64,000 bases of DNA from NCBI GenBank assembly GCA_949987705.1, contig OX465281.1, positions 161,090,393 through 161,154,392 of the forward strand, read 5' to 3'. The notes beneath the pieces are model-generated. The model made no database searches. It had not been told where the DNA came from and was given only the letters and a program-made list of their open reading frames with translations. This document shows positions 41,937 through 53,421 of this stretch, in pieces; within the stretch, counting starts at the first letter, position 1; every line of letters begins with the position of its first letter. Origin of the DNA: Thereva unica. Lineage: Eukaryota > Arthropoda > Insecta > Diptera > Therevidae. The position numbers and the translations under genes are program-made.

Positions 41937-44771
41937 ATGATGAATTTCTCTGATAGAGTGCACGGTGAAGGAAGGCTACTGAATATCCTCTGCTCTTCCT
42001 CCTCAGGGCTGAATATATGTACCATGAATGCAAGAAGTCTGAGAAATAAAATGGATGAACTGAGGTTCATGTTTGAAAACACAAAACTGCACGGCATTGT
42101 AGTCAATGAGACGTGGCTGAAACCGGAAATCCCTTCTTCCTTTGTTTCCTTGCCTGCTTTTTGCATGCATCGGAATGATCGTGTGGGTCGTACTGGAGGT
42201 GGTGTTGCAATATATGTCACCTCCTCTCTCTCCTCAAAGATAGTAGGCCAGTCCATTGGCTCACATTTTGAATTCATTGCAGTGGAAATAAAATCACCAT
42301 ATGACAAATGTGTTATTGTCAGGGTTTTCTGCCCACCTAATGTATTTACACCTGATGTTGCTACTCACTTCTTCGATCGCGTGTCTAGTCTCTCCCGTCA
42401 TTATGATAACATAATTGCTGCTGGCGATTTTAATGTTGATTTGCTAAAGGCCAATGAACGAGCGAACACACTCAATTACTTTTTGGGGTCATTGGACCTT
42501 AGTATTCTAAATCAACTGCCCACATTTTTGAACTGCCATAATCCATCGCTCCTTGATGTTATCACTGCTACATCCACCAATTTAGTATTAAAACATAACC
42601 AAATCTCTCCTCCTAGCTATCTTGATCACGATATTCTCTTCCTCTCCCTTCATTTTACCTTTCACCCTCCCTCCTTACCTAACTTCTTTTCATACCGGGA
42701 TTTCAATAACATCAATTTTGCTCGCCTTTCTGAATTTACTTCGTCTTTACCTTGGGCTGATATCTTCAATTCCACCTGTGTTGATACTAAGGTTGAACTC
42801 TTGAATTCTTTCATCCAATCCCTGTTTAATCAATGTGTCCCTATAGTCACTAGAAGACGTTGTAAATCTCCAAGTTGTCCCTGGTTTTCTTATGAAATCC
42901 GCAAATTGATTGTTGAGCGTGAGTTCTTGTACAGACGCTATCGCAGTACTAGGATCCCGAGCTACCTCAGTGAGTACAAAAATCTTGGAAACTTAATCAA
43001 TAGCAAAGTCAAATCGGCCAAGCGTGAATTTTACTCACGTAAGCTTGATCCTACTCTGTCCCCTAAATGTCTTTGGTCTAATCTTCGGTCTCTAGGCATT
43101 CATACCTCTGAGCTTAACTCATTTGATGTTGATGTAAACTCACTCAATGCATCTTTTGTTCAATCTCCTCCTAATTCCCCACTGTCTTCCACTTCCGATT
43201 CCCCTTCTTCCAACTCTCTATTATCTGACGGCTTTAATTTCTATTGTGTTGACTCGCTTGAAGTACTCGGCATACTGCATTCCATTTCGTCCAATAGCGT
43301 TGGTTATGATGATATTTCTCCTCGCTTTCTTAAGATTCTCTCCCCTTTATTCGTTGATGTCATCACGCATATTGTTAACTATTGCCTGACAACCTCCCAA
43401 GTACCATTAGTCTGGAAAAAAGCAATACATAGTTACTCCCATTCCTAAAAAGTCCTCCCCCGTTAATTTGTCAGACTTTCGCCCTATTAGTATTCTACCC
43501 TTTCTCGCTAAAGTTTTTGAAAAAATTGTATCTACTCAAGTCTTGCGATATCTTGATTCTAATAATTTCCTTTCTAAATTCCAATCCGGCTTCCGCAAAT
43601 CCCATAGTTGTCAAACTGCTATATTGAAGGTTATAACTGATCTTCGTTCTGCCCTTGACAGAGGTGACATTGCTATACTAGTTCTTCTTGACTTCTCCAA
43701 AGCCTTCGACTCTGTAGTTCACTCGCATCTGCTCTATAAACTTAGTCAACGATATCACTTTTCCTCTTCTTCTGTTCGCCTTCTCTCTTCACTTCTCTCT
43801 AATAGATCTCAGTGTGTTCGGCATAATAATGTTACTTCTTCTTTCCTAAGTGTGCCTGCAGGTGTCCCTCAGAGATCGGTTCTTGGTCCTTTGCTGTTCT
43901 CCCTTTATATTAATGATCTTCCCTCTGTAATCCGTCGCTGCTCTTATCATTTATATGCTGATGATCTCCTTGTCCTATTAATCAAATTGAAAATTGTGTG
44001 TCTGAACTTAATTGCACCTTATCTCGAATAAACGAATGGAGTTCGAATAATTTTCTTAAATTAAATCCAGTTAAATCACAAGTAATTTTCCTTAGTCGTC
44101 GCTTACTGTCCCCCCATGGTTTCTCTCCTCTTCGAGTTAATAATGTTCCCCTTCCAATCGTTGAATATGCCAAAAACCTGGGTATTGTTGTAAATTCCAA
44201 ACTCTCCTGCTGCAATCATGTCTCATTGCTGCTCTCTAAGATCTATGGCACACTTCGTAAACTATGGTTACATGGCAGTCTGTTATCTTTGCACATTCGA
44301 GCCAAACTTATTAAATCTCTTGTTGTTCCTCATTTCCTTTACGGCTCGCTGGTATATATTTCTTTCGACTCAACTTGCCGTCAGCGTCTTAGAGTAGCGT
44401 TTAATGATTGCATTAGGTTTATTTTTCATATGAGAAGATCTGATCATGTGTCGCGAGTACAAAATTCCTTACTGGGCTGTGACCTCTTTCAATTCATTGA
44501 TCTCATGGCTCTTCTTCTTTTGCATAAGGTTTTTTATACCAAAAGCCCCTGTTACCTTTCTGACTTCCTCTTTCCTTTGCAATCCTTGAGATCCGTTAAA
44601 TTCCTGATTCCTGCTCATTCTTCCCTAATCGGTAGTCGTTCCTTCTTTGTGCATACTCTCAGAATTTGGAATAATCTTCCAAACTACATTCAGAGAATGA
44701 GCTCAGCCACAACATTCAGAAGACATGCGTTAAGACATGCGTTTCTTTTTCTATCTTCTTCTTCTCACTAA
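41937..44771 (+). pseudogene. Non-LTR ORF2 (copy 2): endonuclease and RT, frameshifted
   Basis: ATG at 41937. Endonuclease runs through MNARSLRNKMDELR, VNETWLKPEI, GRTGGGVAIYV, AAGDFNVDLL and SYLDHDILFLSL. Linker RRRCKSPSCPWFSYEIRKL follows. A frameshift near 43420 leads to the RT frame (43468-44031): FRPISILPFLAKVFEKIV, KFQSGFRKSHSCQTA, LLDFSKAFDSVVHS, AGVPQRSVLGPLLF (PQR instead of the invariant PQG) and YHLYADDL. A second frameshift near 43970 leads to 43998-44771 with LKLNPVKSQVIFLSR and the C-terminal domain ending RIWNNLPNYIQRMSSATTFR. Two frameshifts and the G-to-R change make it inactive, but it is the most complete copy of this family in the window. Confidence 0.9.
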
Positions 44772-44943
44772 CTATCTATGTCCCTCCTATCTCTATCACT
44801 CCCACTTCAATTTTAATTTTAATTCTACTTTCTTTCTGTTTTTTTTTGCTCTGGAATTTTTACTATTTTCTTATTTTTGAATTTTTATTATTTACTTTTT
44901 TATTATTTTTATCTTTCAATTATTAAGTTTAATTTTATTTATA

Positions 44944-45991
44944 TTTTAATTTTAATTTTAATTTTAATTTTAATTTTAATTTTAATTTTAATTTTAATTT
45001 TAATTTTAATTTTAATTTTAATTTTAATTTTAATTTTAATTTTAATTTTAATTTTAATTTTAATTTTAATTTTAATTTTAATTTTAATTTTAATTTTAAT
45101 TTTAATTTTAATTTTAATTTTAATTTTAATTTTAATTTTAATTTTAATTTTAATTTTAATTTTAATTTTAATTTTAATTTTAATTTTAATTTTAATTTTA
45201 ATTTTAATTTTAATTTTAATTTTAATTTTAATTTTAATTTTAATTTTAATTTTAATTTTAATTTTAATTTTAATTTTAATTTTAATTTTAATTTTAATTT
45301 TAATTTTAATTTTAATTTTAATTTTAATTTTAATTTTAATTTTAATTTTAATTTTAATTTTAATTTTAATTTTAATTTTAATTTTAATTTTAATTTTAAT
45401 TTTAATTTTAATTTTAATTTTAATTTTAATTTTAATTTTAATTTTAATTTTAATTTTAATTTTAATTTTAATTTTAATTTTAATTTTAATTTTAATTTTA
45501 ATTTTAATTTTAATTTTAATTTTAATTTTAATTTTAATTTTAATTTTAATTTTAATTTTAATTTTAATTTTAATTTTAATTTTAATTTTAATTTTAATTT
45601 TAATTTTAATTTTAATTTTAATTTTAATTTTAATTTTAATTTTAATTTTAATTTTAATTTTAATTTTAATTTTAATTTTAATTTTAATTTTAATTTTAAT
45701 TTTAATTTTAATTTTAATTTTAATTTTAATTTTAATTTTAATTTTAATTTTAATTTTAATTTTAATTTTAATTTTAATTTTAATTTTAATTTTAATTTTA
45801 ATTTTAATTTTAATTTTAATTTTAATTTTAATTTTAATTTTAATTTTAATTTTAATTTTAATTTTAATTTTAATTTTAATTTTAATTTTAATTTTAATTT
45901 TAATTTTAATTTTAATTTTAATTTTAATTTTAATTTTAATTTTAATTTTAATTTTAATTTTAATTTTAATTTTAGTCTTAATTTTAATTTT
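44944..45991 (+). repeat. TTTTAA hexamer array, about 1.05 kb
   Basis: About 173 nearly uninterrupted copies of ttttaa, first sequence after the ORF2 3' UTR. One frame through it reads as endless Ile-Leu and is not a gene. It most likely grew from the hexamer-type 3' tail of the element. Flanking remnants (attttagtctta, attttgttcc) show decay only at the right end. Confidence 0.95.
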
Positions 45992-46061
45992 GTTCCTTTT
46001 TTTTGTACTCTAAAAGATGTATATTTTGTGTACTTTAAAATCTATTAAACTATTATACTAT

Positions 46062-47229
46062 TAAGTGATTTTTGTACCAGCACGATATCGCCCGAACCAC
46101 GAAAGATATTGACTTACTTGAGGCGCCGTTCTAAGCGTATTAGCGACAATATAATCTGAAAAGATTTTTATAATATTTGGTAGAGGGGTTTTTTGGTTTA
46201 AATGACATAAGTGATTTATGTACCTGAACGATAGTGCGCGAACTATAAAAGATATCGACTTAGTTGACGTGCCGTTCGAAGAGTATTAACCAAAATATGA
46301 TCTGAAAAGATTTTCATAAAATTCGGTCCAACCGGTTTTGTTTTGGTTTAAACGACGTTTATGATTTTTGTACCTGCACGATACCGCACGAACTAAAAAC
46401 TATATCGACTTCATTGAGGTGCCGAAAAAATAATATTAATGAAGAAATGCTCTGAAAAATTTTCATAATATTCGGTCGGGCCTTTTTTGTTTAAATAGAA
46501 AAACTTCGACTAATTGTCAGAAAGACAAGTTTTGCTAATACATATCTAATAAACTCGATGGAATGAGACCCGTTCTAAACGAAGTGATCTTTTTTGGGTT
46601 CTGCACAGAGATATCCTTCGAACAAAACATCACTTGTCAAAATCTGACAACCTTTCAAAATCGTGCAAAAATTTCGTTACCCTTTACAAACAGCGCGAAT
46701 TTTCAAACCTTGGATTAGCACTTTTTGACGGGGAATTGTTTTTTACGCGTGATACAGTTTCAGGAAATTGCGGTTCATCCCGGGATTTCCAGTAGTTACC
46801 GTAAAATTTGTTCTTTTTGGTCAGGTCTGACAAGTACTTAACAGTTACAGTTTTGTTAATATCTCCGGAAAGCTTTGGCATTTCCAAATGAAGTCATTCG
46901 CTTCTCAGCTCGTCAACGGCGCTTCAGCACGTTCAATACGAATTTGAACACCCGCTTTAGTGCAGCGAACGAAATACGGAGGAAATGTTTGTTTGCTAAC
47001 GTTCAGGAAAAACAAATTCTCTAGAAAAAGCTTGTGGATTTACTACTATTATGGTTATTTGAACTAGCTTCTCTCGGTATTGCTTTGTCGTCAGTTCTGA
47101 TACTAGCCAATTTTCCACTAGTGCTAAACGTATAACTATTTTGTAAGAAGTTAGTTTATTCCATCTTCGTTCATCATACTGGGAAGTTAATCGTGTGGAC
47201 CGAAGGGGTCAAACCCACATCCCAACTAG
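46062..47229 (+). mobile_element. 3' half of the split HINE
   Basis: Core units at 46066, 46213 and 46365 (acgatatcgcccgaacc, roughly 147 bp period), an extra about 660 bp not present in the 27476 copy, then CATACTGGGAAGTT near 47178, the hairpin and CCCAACTAG. Followed by ttaaaaa, so inserted at T-T. Confidence 0.8.
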
Positions 47230-47249
47230 TTAAAAATAATATCATCTAA

Positions 47250-47571
47250 ATGACCACCGTTTCGACTTTTGCACTCTTCTAAGCGTGTACCGAAATTCTG
47301 GATTCTGGATCACGTCGAACAGAAGCGGCAACTTGATGCACGTTCTCTTCGGTCCGAGAAGTCCGCGGGCCGCCGGCTTGTTTCACATTTAGTGTAGATC
47401 CTGTCTCTTCGAACTTTTTCACCCATTTCTTAAAGGTGCACTCGGACACTGACTTAAGTCGTGCAAATCGTATTCAACGCGAAATAAGCGTCTCACAGTA
47501 ATGAGTGAATTGCAGTTTAAATAAAATTGTTTCACACAAAAAGCGCGCTGTGGCCCCGTGAAGCGATCCAT
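47250..47571 (-). pseudogene. Mariner-like helix-turn-helix (DUF4817-type) fragment
   Basis: ATG at 47571 on the minus strand opens MDRFTGPQRAFCVKQFYLN, then after a frame change WVKKFEETGSTLNVKQAGGP and TSRTEENVHQVAASVRRDP. This HTH module is found at the N-terminus of many insect mariner-like and related transposase genes. Upstream, 47671-47688 on the plus strand is TTGGCCCACCCTGTATAT, a mariner-like terminal inverted repeat with TA. The catalytic domain is missing, cut at the HINE boundary. Confidence 0.75.
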
Positions 47572-47769
47572 TGCGAGTAAATTTCCCAGAAACAAACTAG
47601 CGGCAAGACCCCTCCCGAGCCCCGGGCGGCGTGGGTTTGCGTGGGGTGTTAGATTTATATGTTAACGAATTCTTGGCCCACCCTGTATATATGATTTTAA
47701 ATATAACATACTTTTGCGTAACGAATAAACTAATAATGAATATAAACCTTTAATAATTTACTTGTGAGC

Positions 47770-48212
47770 TTTTCGATAAACTAAACATGAACTACATATA
47801 ATAATATTAAAAATTTGAAACTGTAATATAAAATATAATACAATCATTTGTAAACAATAAACCAAACATGAACTACATATAATAATAACCTAAATTTGAA
47901 ACTTTAATATAAAATTTAATACAATCATTTGTGAACAATAAACTAAACATGAACTACATATAATAATATCAAAAATTTGAAACTTTAATATAAAATTTAA
48001 TACGATTATTTTTGAACAATAAACTAAACATGAACTACATATAATAATATCAAAAATTTGAAACTTTAATATAAAATTTAATACAATCATTTGTGAACAA
48101 TAAACTCAACATGAACTACATATATGTATCTAATAATATCAAAAATTTGAAACCTTAATATAAAATTTAATACAATCATTTGTAAACACTAAACTAAATA
48201 TGAACTATATAT
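47770..48212. repeat. About 80 bp tandem repeat, left part
   Basis: About five copies of a unit with aaactaaacatgaactac, ataataatatcaaaaatttg and aatacaatcatttgtgaac, spaced 78-83 bp. The next copy is interrupted at 48212 by the DNA transposon and the array resumes at 52115. Confidence 0.9.
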
Positions 48213-51200
48213 GGGTCATTCCATACAAGATTTTCATTCAAAAATTTTTTTCCCTCGAATAATTTTTTTCCGCATTGTTTAAATAAAAATAAAAGACACG
48301 TATTTTTTTATTTCATCATTATAAACAAATTTTTCACTTTATGAATTTTTAAACTTTTCATGTTCAGAGGAAGTTACTCTTAACACTACCGAATACGCGG
48401 AAAAGTATTTAATTTGAAAAATATCAAACCATCATAAATTATATGCTTTTTTCTCAGCTTTCGAATGGAAGATACTACAAATCAATCCAAGTAATTGTTT
48501 ATAAAAAAAAATTACTATTTCTTAAACAAATTAATATTTATCAAACTTGGGTATGTTTTTTTTTTAATTTTTTTGCGGCAAAATGTTGTTGAAGCTCTTA
48601 TGCAGGTACTCTCAAAATTTCAGAATGGGCAGTTAAGAATTGTGGCTCCAATGAATTTTTGAACTTTCTCGGAATGCGCGCTCGCGCAGGCACGCTTCAA
48701 GCGAGTTCATTCTTGTCGCCCTTCGCGCGTACGACACTGTTTTCCGCGCTGCTCTTTTCAGAGCCGCAGTTTTTTGTATTTTTTTGACGAGTACGGATAA
48801 GTGATTAGTAAATCGAAATGTCGAATGTCAAGTTCAAAAATGTTTGTTGCAATCCTTTTAAAGAAGAACATCATAATGGAAAACAGCAGAGACGAAATTT
48901 GCGCCGCGTTTCTTCTTCATTGCTCCAAAAATTAAATAACGTAAATTATGATGATGTGTTGTGCATTTCATGTAGGAAAAAATCAAATGCGATTCCCGGT
49001 AATGGTCCTCGTAAGTATTTGAATAAACTGAAATAAGATAGCCGTGAAAATGGCCATATTACGTATAATTACGCCTTAATATTTATATTTAGTAGAGGAG
49101 TCTCATGTACTGAGTGAAATAGAATTGGAAACCGATTATACTGACGAAGAAGACGATTGTGCTTCATTGTATTCTCAAAATTCAGATGTAAGACGAATTC
49201 TTCCCTTTATTTACAATGCGAGCCCAATGCAAAGGTTTATTAATATTTTTTATAAAAATTATTAGGAGGAAGAAGAATTTCCTGCTAATTTGCTAGCTGA
49301 GCTGAAACAAAAATTTCACCATCCCGATTCAACTGAAAATGAGAAAACACAAATTTTGTCACTTTTGCCAAATAGCTGGAAAGTTGCCAAGGCTGCTAAG
49401 GAAATGAATACATCTCGATTTATGATAAACAAAGCGAAAAAAGTTAAAAATGAAAGTGGTATTTTATCGGTACTCCCTGAACAAAGTAAGTCTTACTTTA
49501 TTATGGCAAATGTAAATTGTGAATTCCGTAGATATGGCTAACATGTTATGAAATTTTGCAGGGAAACCATTTTCGGAAGAAATTGTACGTAAGGTACAAA
49601 CATTTTATGAGAGCGAAGAAATTAGTATGATGATGCCAGGTATGAAAGACACAAAATCGTGTAAAGTCGATGGCCAACGTGACGTTCGGCAAAAACGCCT
49701 AATAGTAGGCAATTTGAAACATGTACACGAAGAGTTTAGAAAAAAAAATTCCGACATTAAAATTGGCTTATCCAAATTTTGCTCTCTTCGACCACCTCAC
49801 TGTATTTTGGCAGGATCAGGTGGGACACATATAGTTTGTGTGTGTCCTATTCATGAAAACATGAAATTCATGGCATCAGGTAAATTTTCAAATTTTTTTA
49901 AAAATATGGCCGAATTTGATACTTTAAACACTGATGAAACTTAGTCTCTTTCAAAAAATTATTGGACATAACAAATAAAATTAGTGAATGATTATCATTT
50001 ATCAGGCGCGATTGAGTTGTATTAACAATTTTTTTTTAAATTTTGATAGTTGACGAAAAATTAATATATAAGAAATTTTTTGTTGGCCATGAAAATTGAT
50101 ATATGTACTTATAACGTTTTAAATGTACATTATCATGCATATTTCACGCCAACGTTTTCATTTGCATGCTCAGTATATCTATAAAATACAGTCATACTTT
50201 TCAACAATTTTCAAAATAATTGTGTTGGAGACGAGAAACACTCATTCAGTTTAAACACAGATTATTACCAAATATAAAAATTTCTACTTTGGAATACTCA
50301 AGTTTACAAACCAATCTTGTTATAAACTTTTTCTCAGGAAGTAATTTGGTTCAACTTATGAAAGCAGAAAATATTCCTGTACATCATCACGAAGATATTT
50401 TACATCGTTTGCTTTGCGAGGATCCCAATGAAGAGTGCTTCTTCAATGACTGCGAGAAGTGTTCCAAAGACAAAAAAGTATCTAATGAAATTTACGAACT
50501 ACTAAAGAAAAATAAATTCGATAGTATAACGTATCGACAATGGGTAACGAAACCGAAAACAGCATTAGATAACAAAACGCTACCTCTAGAAGAATTCATT
50601 GAAAGTTACGTAAAGTCCGGCAGAATTTTTTTAAAGCATCACTATATAGCGAAACAACAAGCATTATTTTACAAAAATGCCAAAGAAAATCTTCAAAATG
50701 ATGAGGCATTGATCATATGTGATTTCGCCGAAAATTACGCGTTTGTTATTCAAAACTCAATTGCCGGTTTTCATTGGAATAATGACCAGGCTACCATTTT
50801 CCCTATTGTTTTTTACTTCAAAGAAAATGATGATAAAAATTATTCCAAAAAACAAGCTATTAAACACGAAACACTTGTTATTATCTCCGACTGTAAAGCA
50901 CATGATGCGGTAGCGGTTTATGTTTTTCTGAAGGCTTTTAATGAATATTTGTCAACAAAGTATCCGCGTATTCGCAAATGTATCTATTTCTCCGACGGAG
51001 CACCTCAGCAGTTTAAGAATGTTAAACATTTTTCTACTATTTATAATCATAAGAATGATTTCAATCATTCGGCAGTTTGGCATTTCCATGCTTCTGCGCA
51101 TGGAAAAGGACCCTGTGATGGAGCAGGAGGTACTTTGAAAAGATTGGCGCGTAGGGCGAGTTTACAAATGATTTCAAATGATCGTATCACTTCTGCTACT

Positions 51201-52114
51201 GAACTGTACGAATGGGCTAAAAGAAAAACATCACTGCCAAATATTTCAGTTTTGTACCGAGATTCGAATAATTACGAGGATGCGAAGAAACTTTTGGAGG
51301 ATCGGTTTGAAAAATGTAAAACAGTAACAGCCACACGTGAAATCCATTGTATTGAACCTTTAGAAAATAATGATTTGAAAGTAAAATCATATTCCTCTTG
51401 TAAAAGCTCTACGATTGTAAACCTCGTCAAATCCAAAGCAAAACGTGGAAGAAAAACTAAAAAATAGTTATCCGCATTTTAATGTATCGATGGAAATTAT
51501 GTTTTTTTGTAATAAAAAAGTGAACAAATGTCAAGTAAAACAAGCAAAAACGAAAAAGTATTCACTACAAATGACATGTCCCGTAATCGATTCCAAAGAG
51601 ATGCCGCACGAGAAGCAGAGCGCGAACCTGAGCGTGCGCGCATTCCGAGCGCGAGCGCGAAAGTTCAAAAATTCATTGGAGCCACAATTCTTAACTGCCC
51701 ATTCTGAAATTTTGAGAGTACCTGCATAAGAGCTTCAACAACATTTTGCCGCAAAAAAATTAAAAAAAAAACATACCCAAGTTTGATAAATATTAATTTG
51801 TTTAAGAAATAGTAATTTTTTTTTATAAACAATTACTTGGATTGATTTGTAGTATCTTCCATTCGAAAGCTGAGAAAAAAGCATATAATTTATGATGGTT
51901 TGATATTTTTCAAATTAAATACTTTTTCGCGTATTCGGTAGTGTTAAGAGTAACTTCCTCTGAACATGAAAAGTTTAAAAATTCATAAAGTGAAAAATTT
52001 GTTTATAATGATGAAATAAAAAAATACGTGTCTTTTATTTTTATTTAAACAATGCGGAAAAAAATTATTCGAGGGAAAAAAATTTTTGAATGAAAATCTT
52101 GTATGGAATGACCC
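48213..52114 (+). mobile_element. Complete-looking 3.9 kb DNA transposon with long TIRs (Sola2-like, tentative)
   Basis: Ends GGGTCATTCCATACAAGATT and its complement, with inverted repeats matching for about 475 bp (48213 to about 48690; about 51625 to 52114). Flanked by atat (48209-48212; 52115-52118) inside a tandem repeat that continues on both sides. Four-base duplication and GGG termini fit the Sola2 group as I know it, but I am not sure of the superfamily. It contains a single intact spliced transposase gene, so it may be autonomous. Confidence 0.85.
48818..51467 (+). CDS. Five-exon transposase of the Sola2-like element
   Basis: Exons as I read them: 48818-49010, 49093-49187, 49266-49485, 49562-49879, 50338-51467. 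All four introns have GT...AG ends (gtaagt, gtaaga, gtaagt, gtaaat donors) and phases that join in frame, giving 1956 nt, 651 residues plus stop. Exon 1 has a Cys pair (VLCISCRKKS), exon 2 is acidic, exon 3 carries a helical segment (NSWKVAKAAKEMNTSRFMI) that may bind DNA. Exon 4 has MMMPGMKD and GSGGTHIVCVCPIHENMK; exon 5 has CFFNDCEKCSKDK (Cys-rich), then likely catalytic blocks: LIICDFAENYAFV (Asp), CIYFSDGAPQQFKNVKHF (Asp) and HGKGPCDGAGGTLKRL. The family is widespread in invertebrates and usually unannotated. Basic tail SKAKRGRKTKK could be a nuclear signal. No stop or frameshift seen. Confidence 0.8.
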
Positions 52115-52200
52115 ATATAATAATAACAAAAAGCTTGAAACTGTAATATAAAATTGATTAAAATCCTTTAAACATATACTGAATAACTAATCGATATAAT
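52115..52200. repeat. About 80 bp tandem repeat, right part
   Basis: Continues the interrupted unit (ataataataacaaaaagcttg, aaactgtaatataaaattga) and fades after one copy. Confidence 0.8.
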
Positions 52201-52778
52201 ACCAAAACGTAAATTGTGACTACTAATTGCATTAAACCCGAGACGATGATTGGCTAAAGAAGCCCGAAGGGGGGGGTGAAGCCCCAGGATGTAGGATGCC
52301 CTCACCAAGGTAAGTGCTTATCATTTATGTTCAGATTGAAGTTTTGTGTGTTCCCCCTTAAATGACAGCATAACCAGTGACCATCTCTCTCTCCTATTTA
52401 CTGGCCCCCTCTTGTTGGCCTCGGTATGCTTTTCTTCCCCGCCACCCCCGCTCTTCTAGATTTTTCGTATTCAGGCACGAGTCCTTAAGCTTTTTTCAAA
52501 CTGTCACCCTTCGGCATCCCTGCACCGCGAACCCTACCCCATCCGGCGAGCTAGTTAGAGCACCGCACGTCGTGCCGACGATCGGTGCAGCGGAAGCCTC
52601 AAATTTCAGCGATCCTCCTCGGCGGGCAAGCCTGCCCAGCCACCTTCATGTCTGCCCCTTTTCCTGAGTTTTTGTGTAATGATAGTCTTCCACATCTTTT
52701 TTTTTGAAGACGTGTTTATTTCTCGACTTCGTGCTACGGCACACCCACTCCAGACAGTTACAAACCTGCTGTGATCAA
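52201..52778. other. Unassigned region, partly GC-rich
   Basis: 52500-52640 is GC-rich and may derive from a retroelement leader, but nothing is recognisable. No gene called. Confidence 0.45.
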
Positions 52779-53007
52779 ACCGATCATACTTTATCCAAAA
52801 TATACGGTAATTTGCGCCGCCTCTGGCTGTTCGCGTCCATTCTGCCTGCAAGTGTGCCGTCAAAGCTTATCAAATCCTTAGTGCTGCCCCACTTTACTTA
52901 CGCTAGCTCAGTCTTTCCGTCCCCAGATGCATCATGCCGGGCCAAACTTAACGTTGCCTTTAATGATTGTACCAGGTTTGTGTATAACATTAACGATAGG
53001 AACGTTT
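52779..53007 (+). pseudogene. Non-LTR RT C-terminal scrap
   Basis: Encodes HTLSKIYGNLRRLWLF, VPSKLIKSLVLPHFTYAS and AFNDCTRFVYNI, which align with 44230-44440 of copy 2 (SKIYGTLRKLWLH; KLIKSLVVPHFLYG; AFNDCIRFIFH). About 75 residues survive; both ends are truncated. Confidence 0.85.
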
Positions 53008-53009
53008 GC

Positions 53010-53390
53010 GAAGGGGGAAAAATAATATAAATAAAAGAAAAAAGGATTTAACTTTTGTACTTTATTTTGAAGATAATAATTTGTACGAACTATCTCCGAC
53101 GGACACTCTCAGACTGACTTCTTTATAATTAGCTTTTCTTTAGTAAGCTTTTTGCCGACTTGTATTTTAATTATCTCGCGTCATAATGAGATGCGCGTGG
53201 GATTTGTGCATAAGAATGTGTAGGAAACAAAAGATAACGATTCTTAGAATTATGTATTTTTGTTATGTCGCGTCTTAGAAATAAGATGCGCATAGAATTT
53301 GTTTACAATTGTTTAAATATTCCCAAGAAAATTTATATTATTGATTTATGTGGGCTTGTATCTATAACGCCCCCACCGCTCGTCTGAGGC
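53010..53390 (-). repeat. Possible 3' LTR of an errantivirus-like element
   Basis: In the minus direction a G-rich tract (GGTGGGGGCG) lies just after the env-like frame, where a polypurine tract and LTR start are expected. The sequence beyond is AT-rich with two diverged tcgcgtc...atgagatgcgc copies (53177 and 53270). No second LTR is present, so this is a guess from position. Confidence 0.3.
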
Positions 53391-53421
53391 TCCGGCGAAG
53401 ATATTTCAATATTTATTGGAT

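Larger units (their letters stand above)
29731..46061 (+). mobile_element. Non-LTR retrotransposon (copy 2) with ORF1 and ORF2 pushed apart
   Basis: Bounded by taag (29727-29730 and 46062-46065). In order: 5' UTR (29731-29914), ORF1 (29915-30868), about 11 kb of foreign sequence (satellite, LTR element, palindrome), ORF2 (41937-44771), 3' UTR with a large TTTTAA array, then the end at 46061. Same family as copy 1 at 25860-28742. The foreign block lies between about 30930 and 41640, both in T-rich sequence, so its exact limits are unclear. Confidence 0.7.
29440..47229 (+). mobile_element. Second HINE, split into two halves by a 16.3 kb insertion
   Basis: 29440-29730 is the 5' part (AACTTCCCAGTATAGG..., TG microsatellite, first core unit), nearly identical to the start of the 27476 copy. 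46062-47229 is the rest (core units, CATACTGGGAAGTT, hairpin, CCCAACTAG end). The left half stops at ggcgtaag and the right half starts at taagtgattttt, so joined at the shared taag they read continuously through the core as the other copy does. I infer a single HINE with an insertion at taag. Confidence 0.75.

Noticed and set aside
41927..42307. Minus-strand frame resembling the start of the minus-strand BEL protease frame at 25.9 kb
   Set aside because: It is the antisense of the non-LTR endonuclease; the similarity arises because the same non-LTR family abuts the BEL protease at 25860.
44877..46013. A 378-codon plus-strand frame encoding alternating Ile and Leu
   Set aside because: It is a read-through of the TTTTAA hexamer array; the repeat length is a multiple of three so no stop arises. 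Not a gene.
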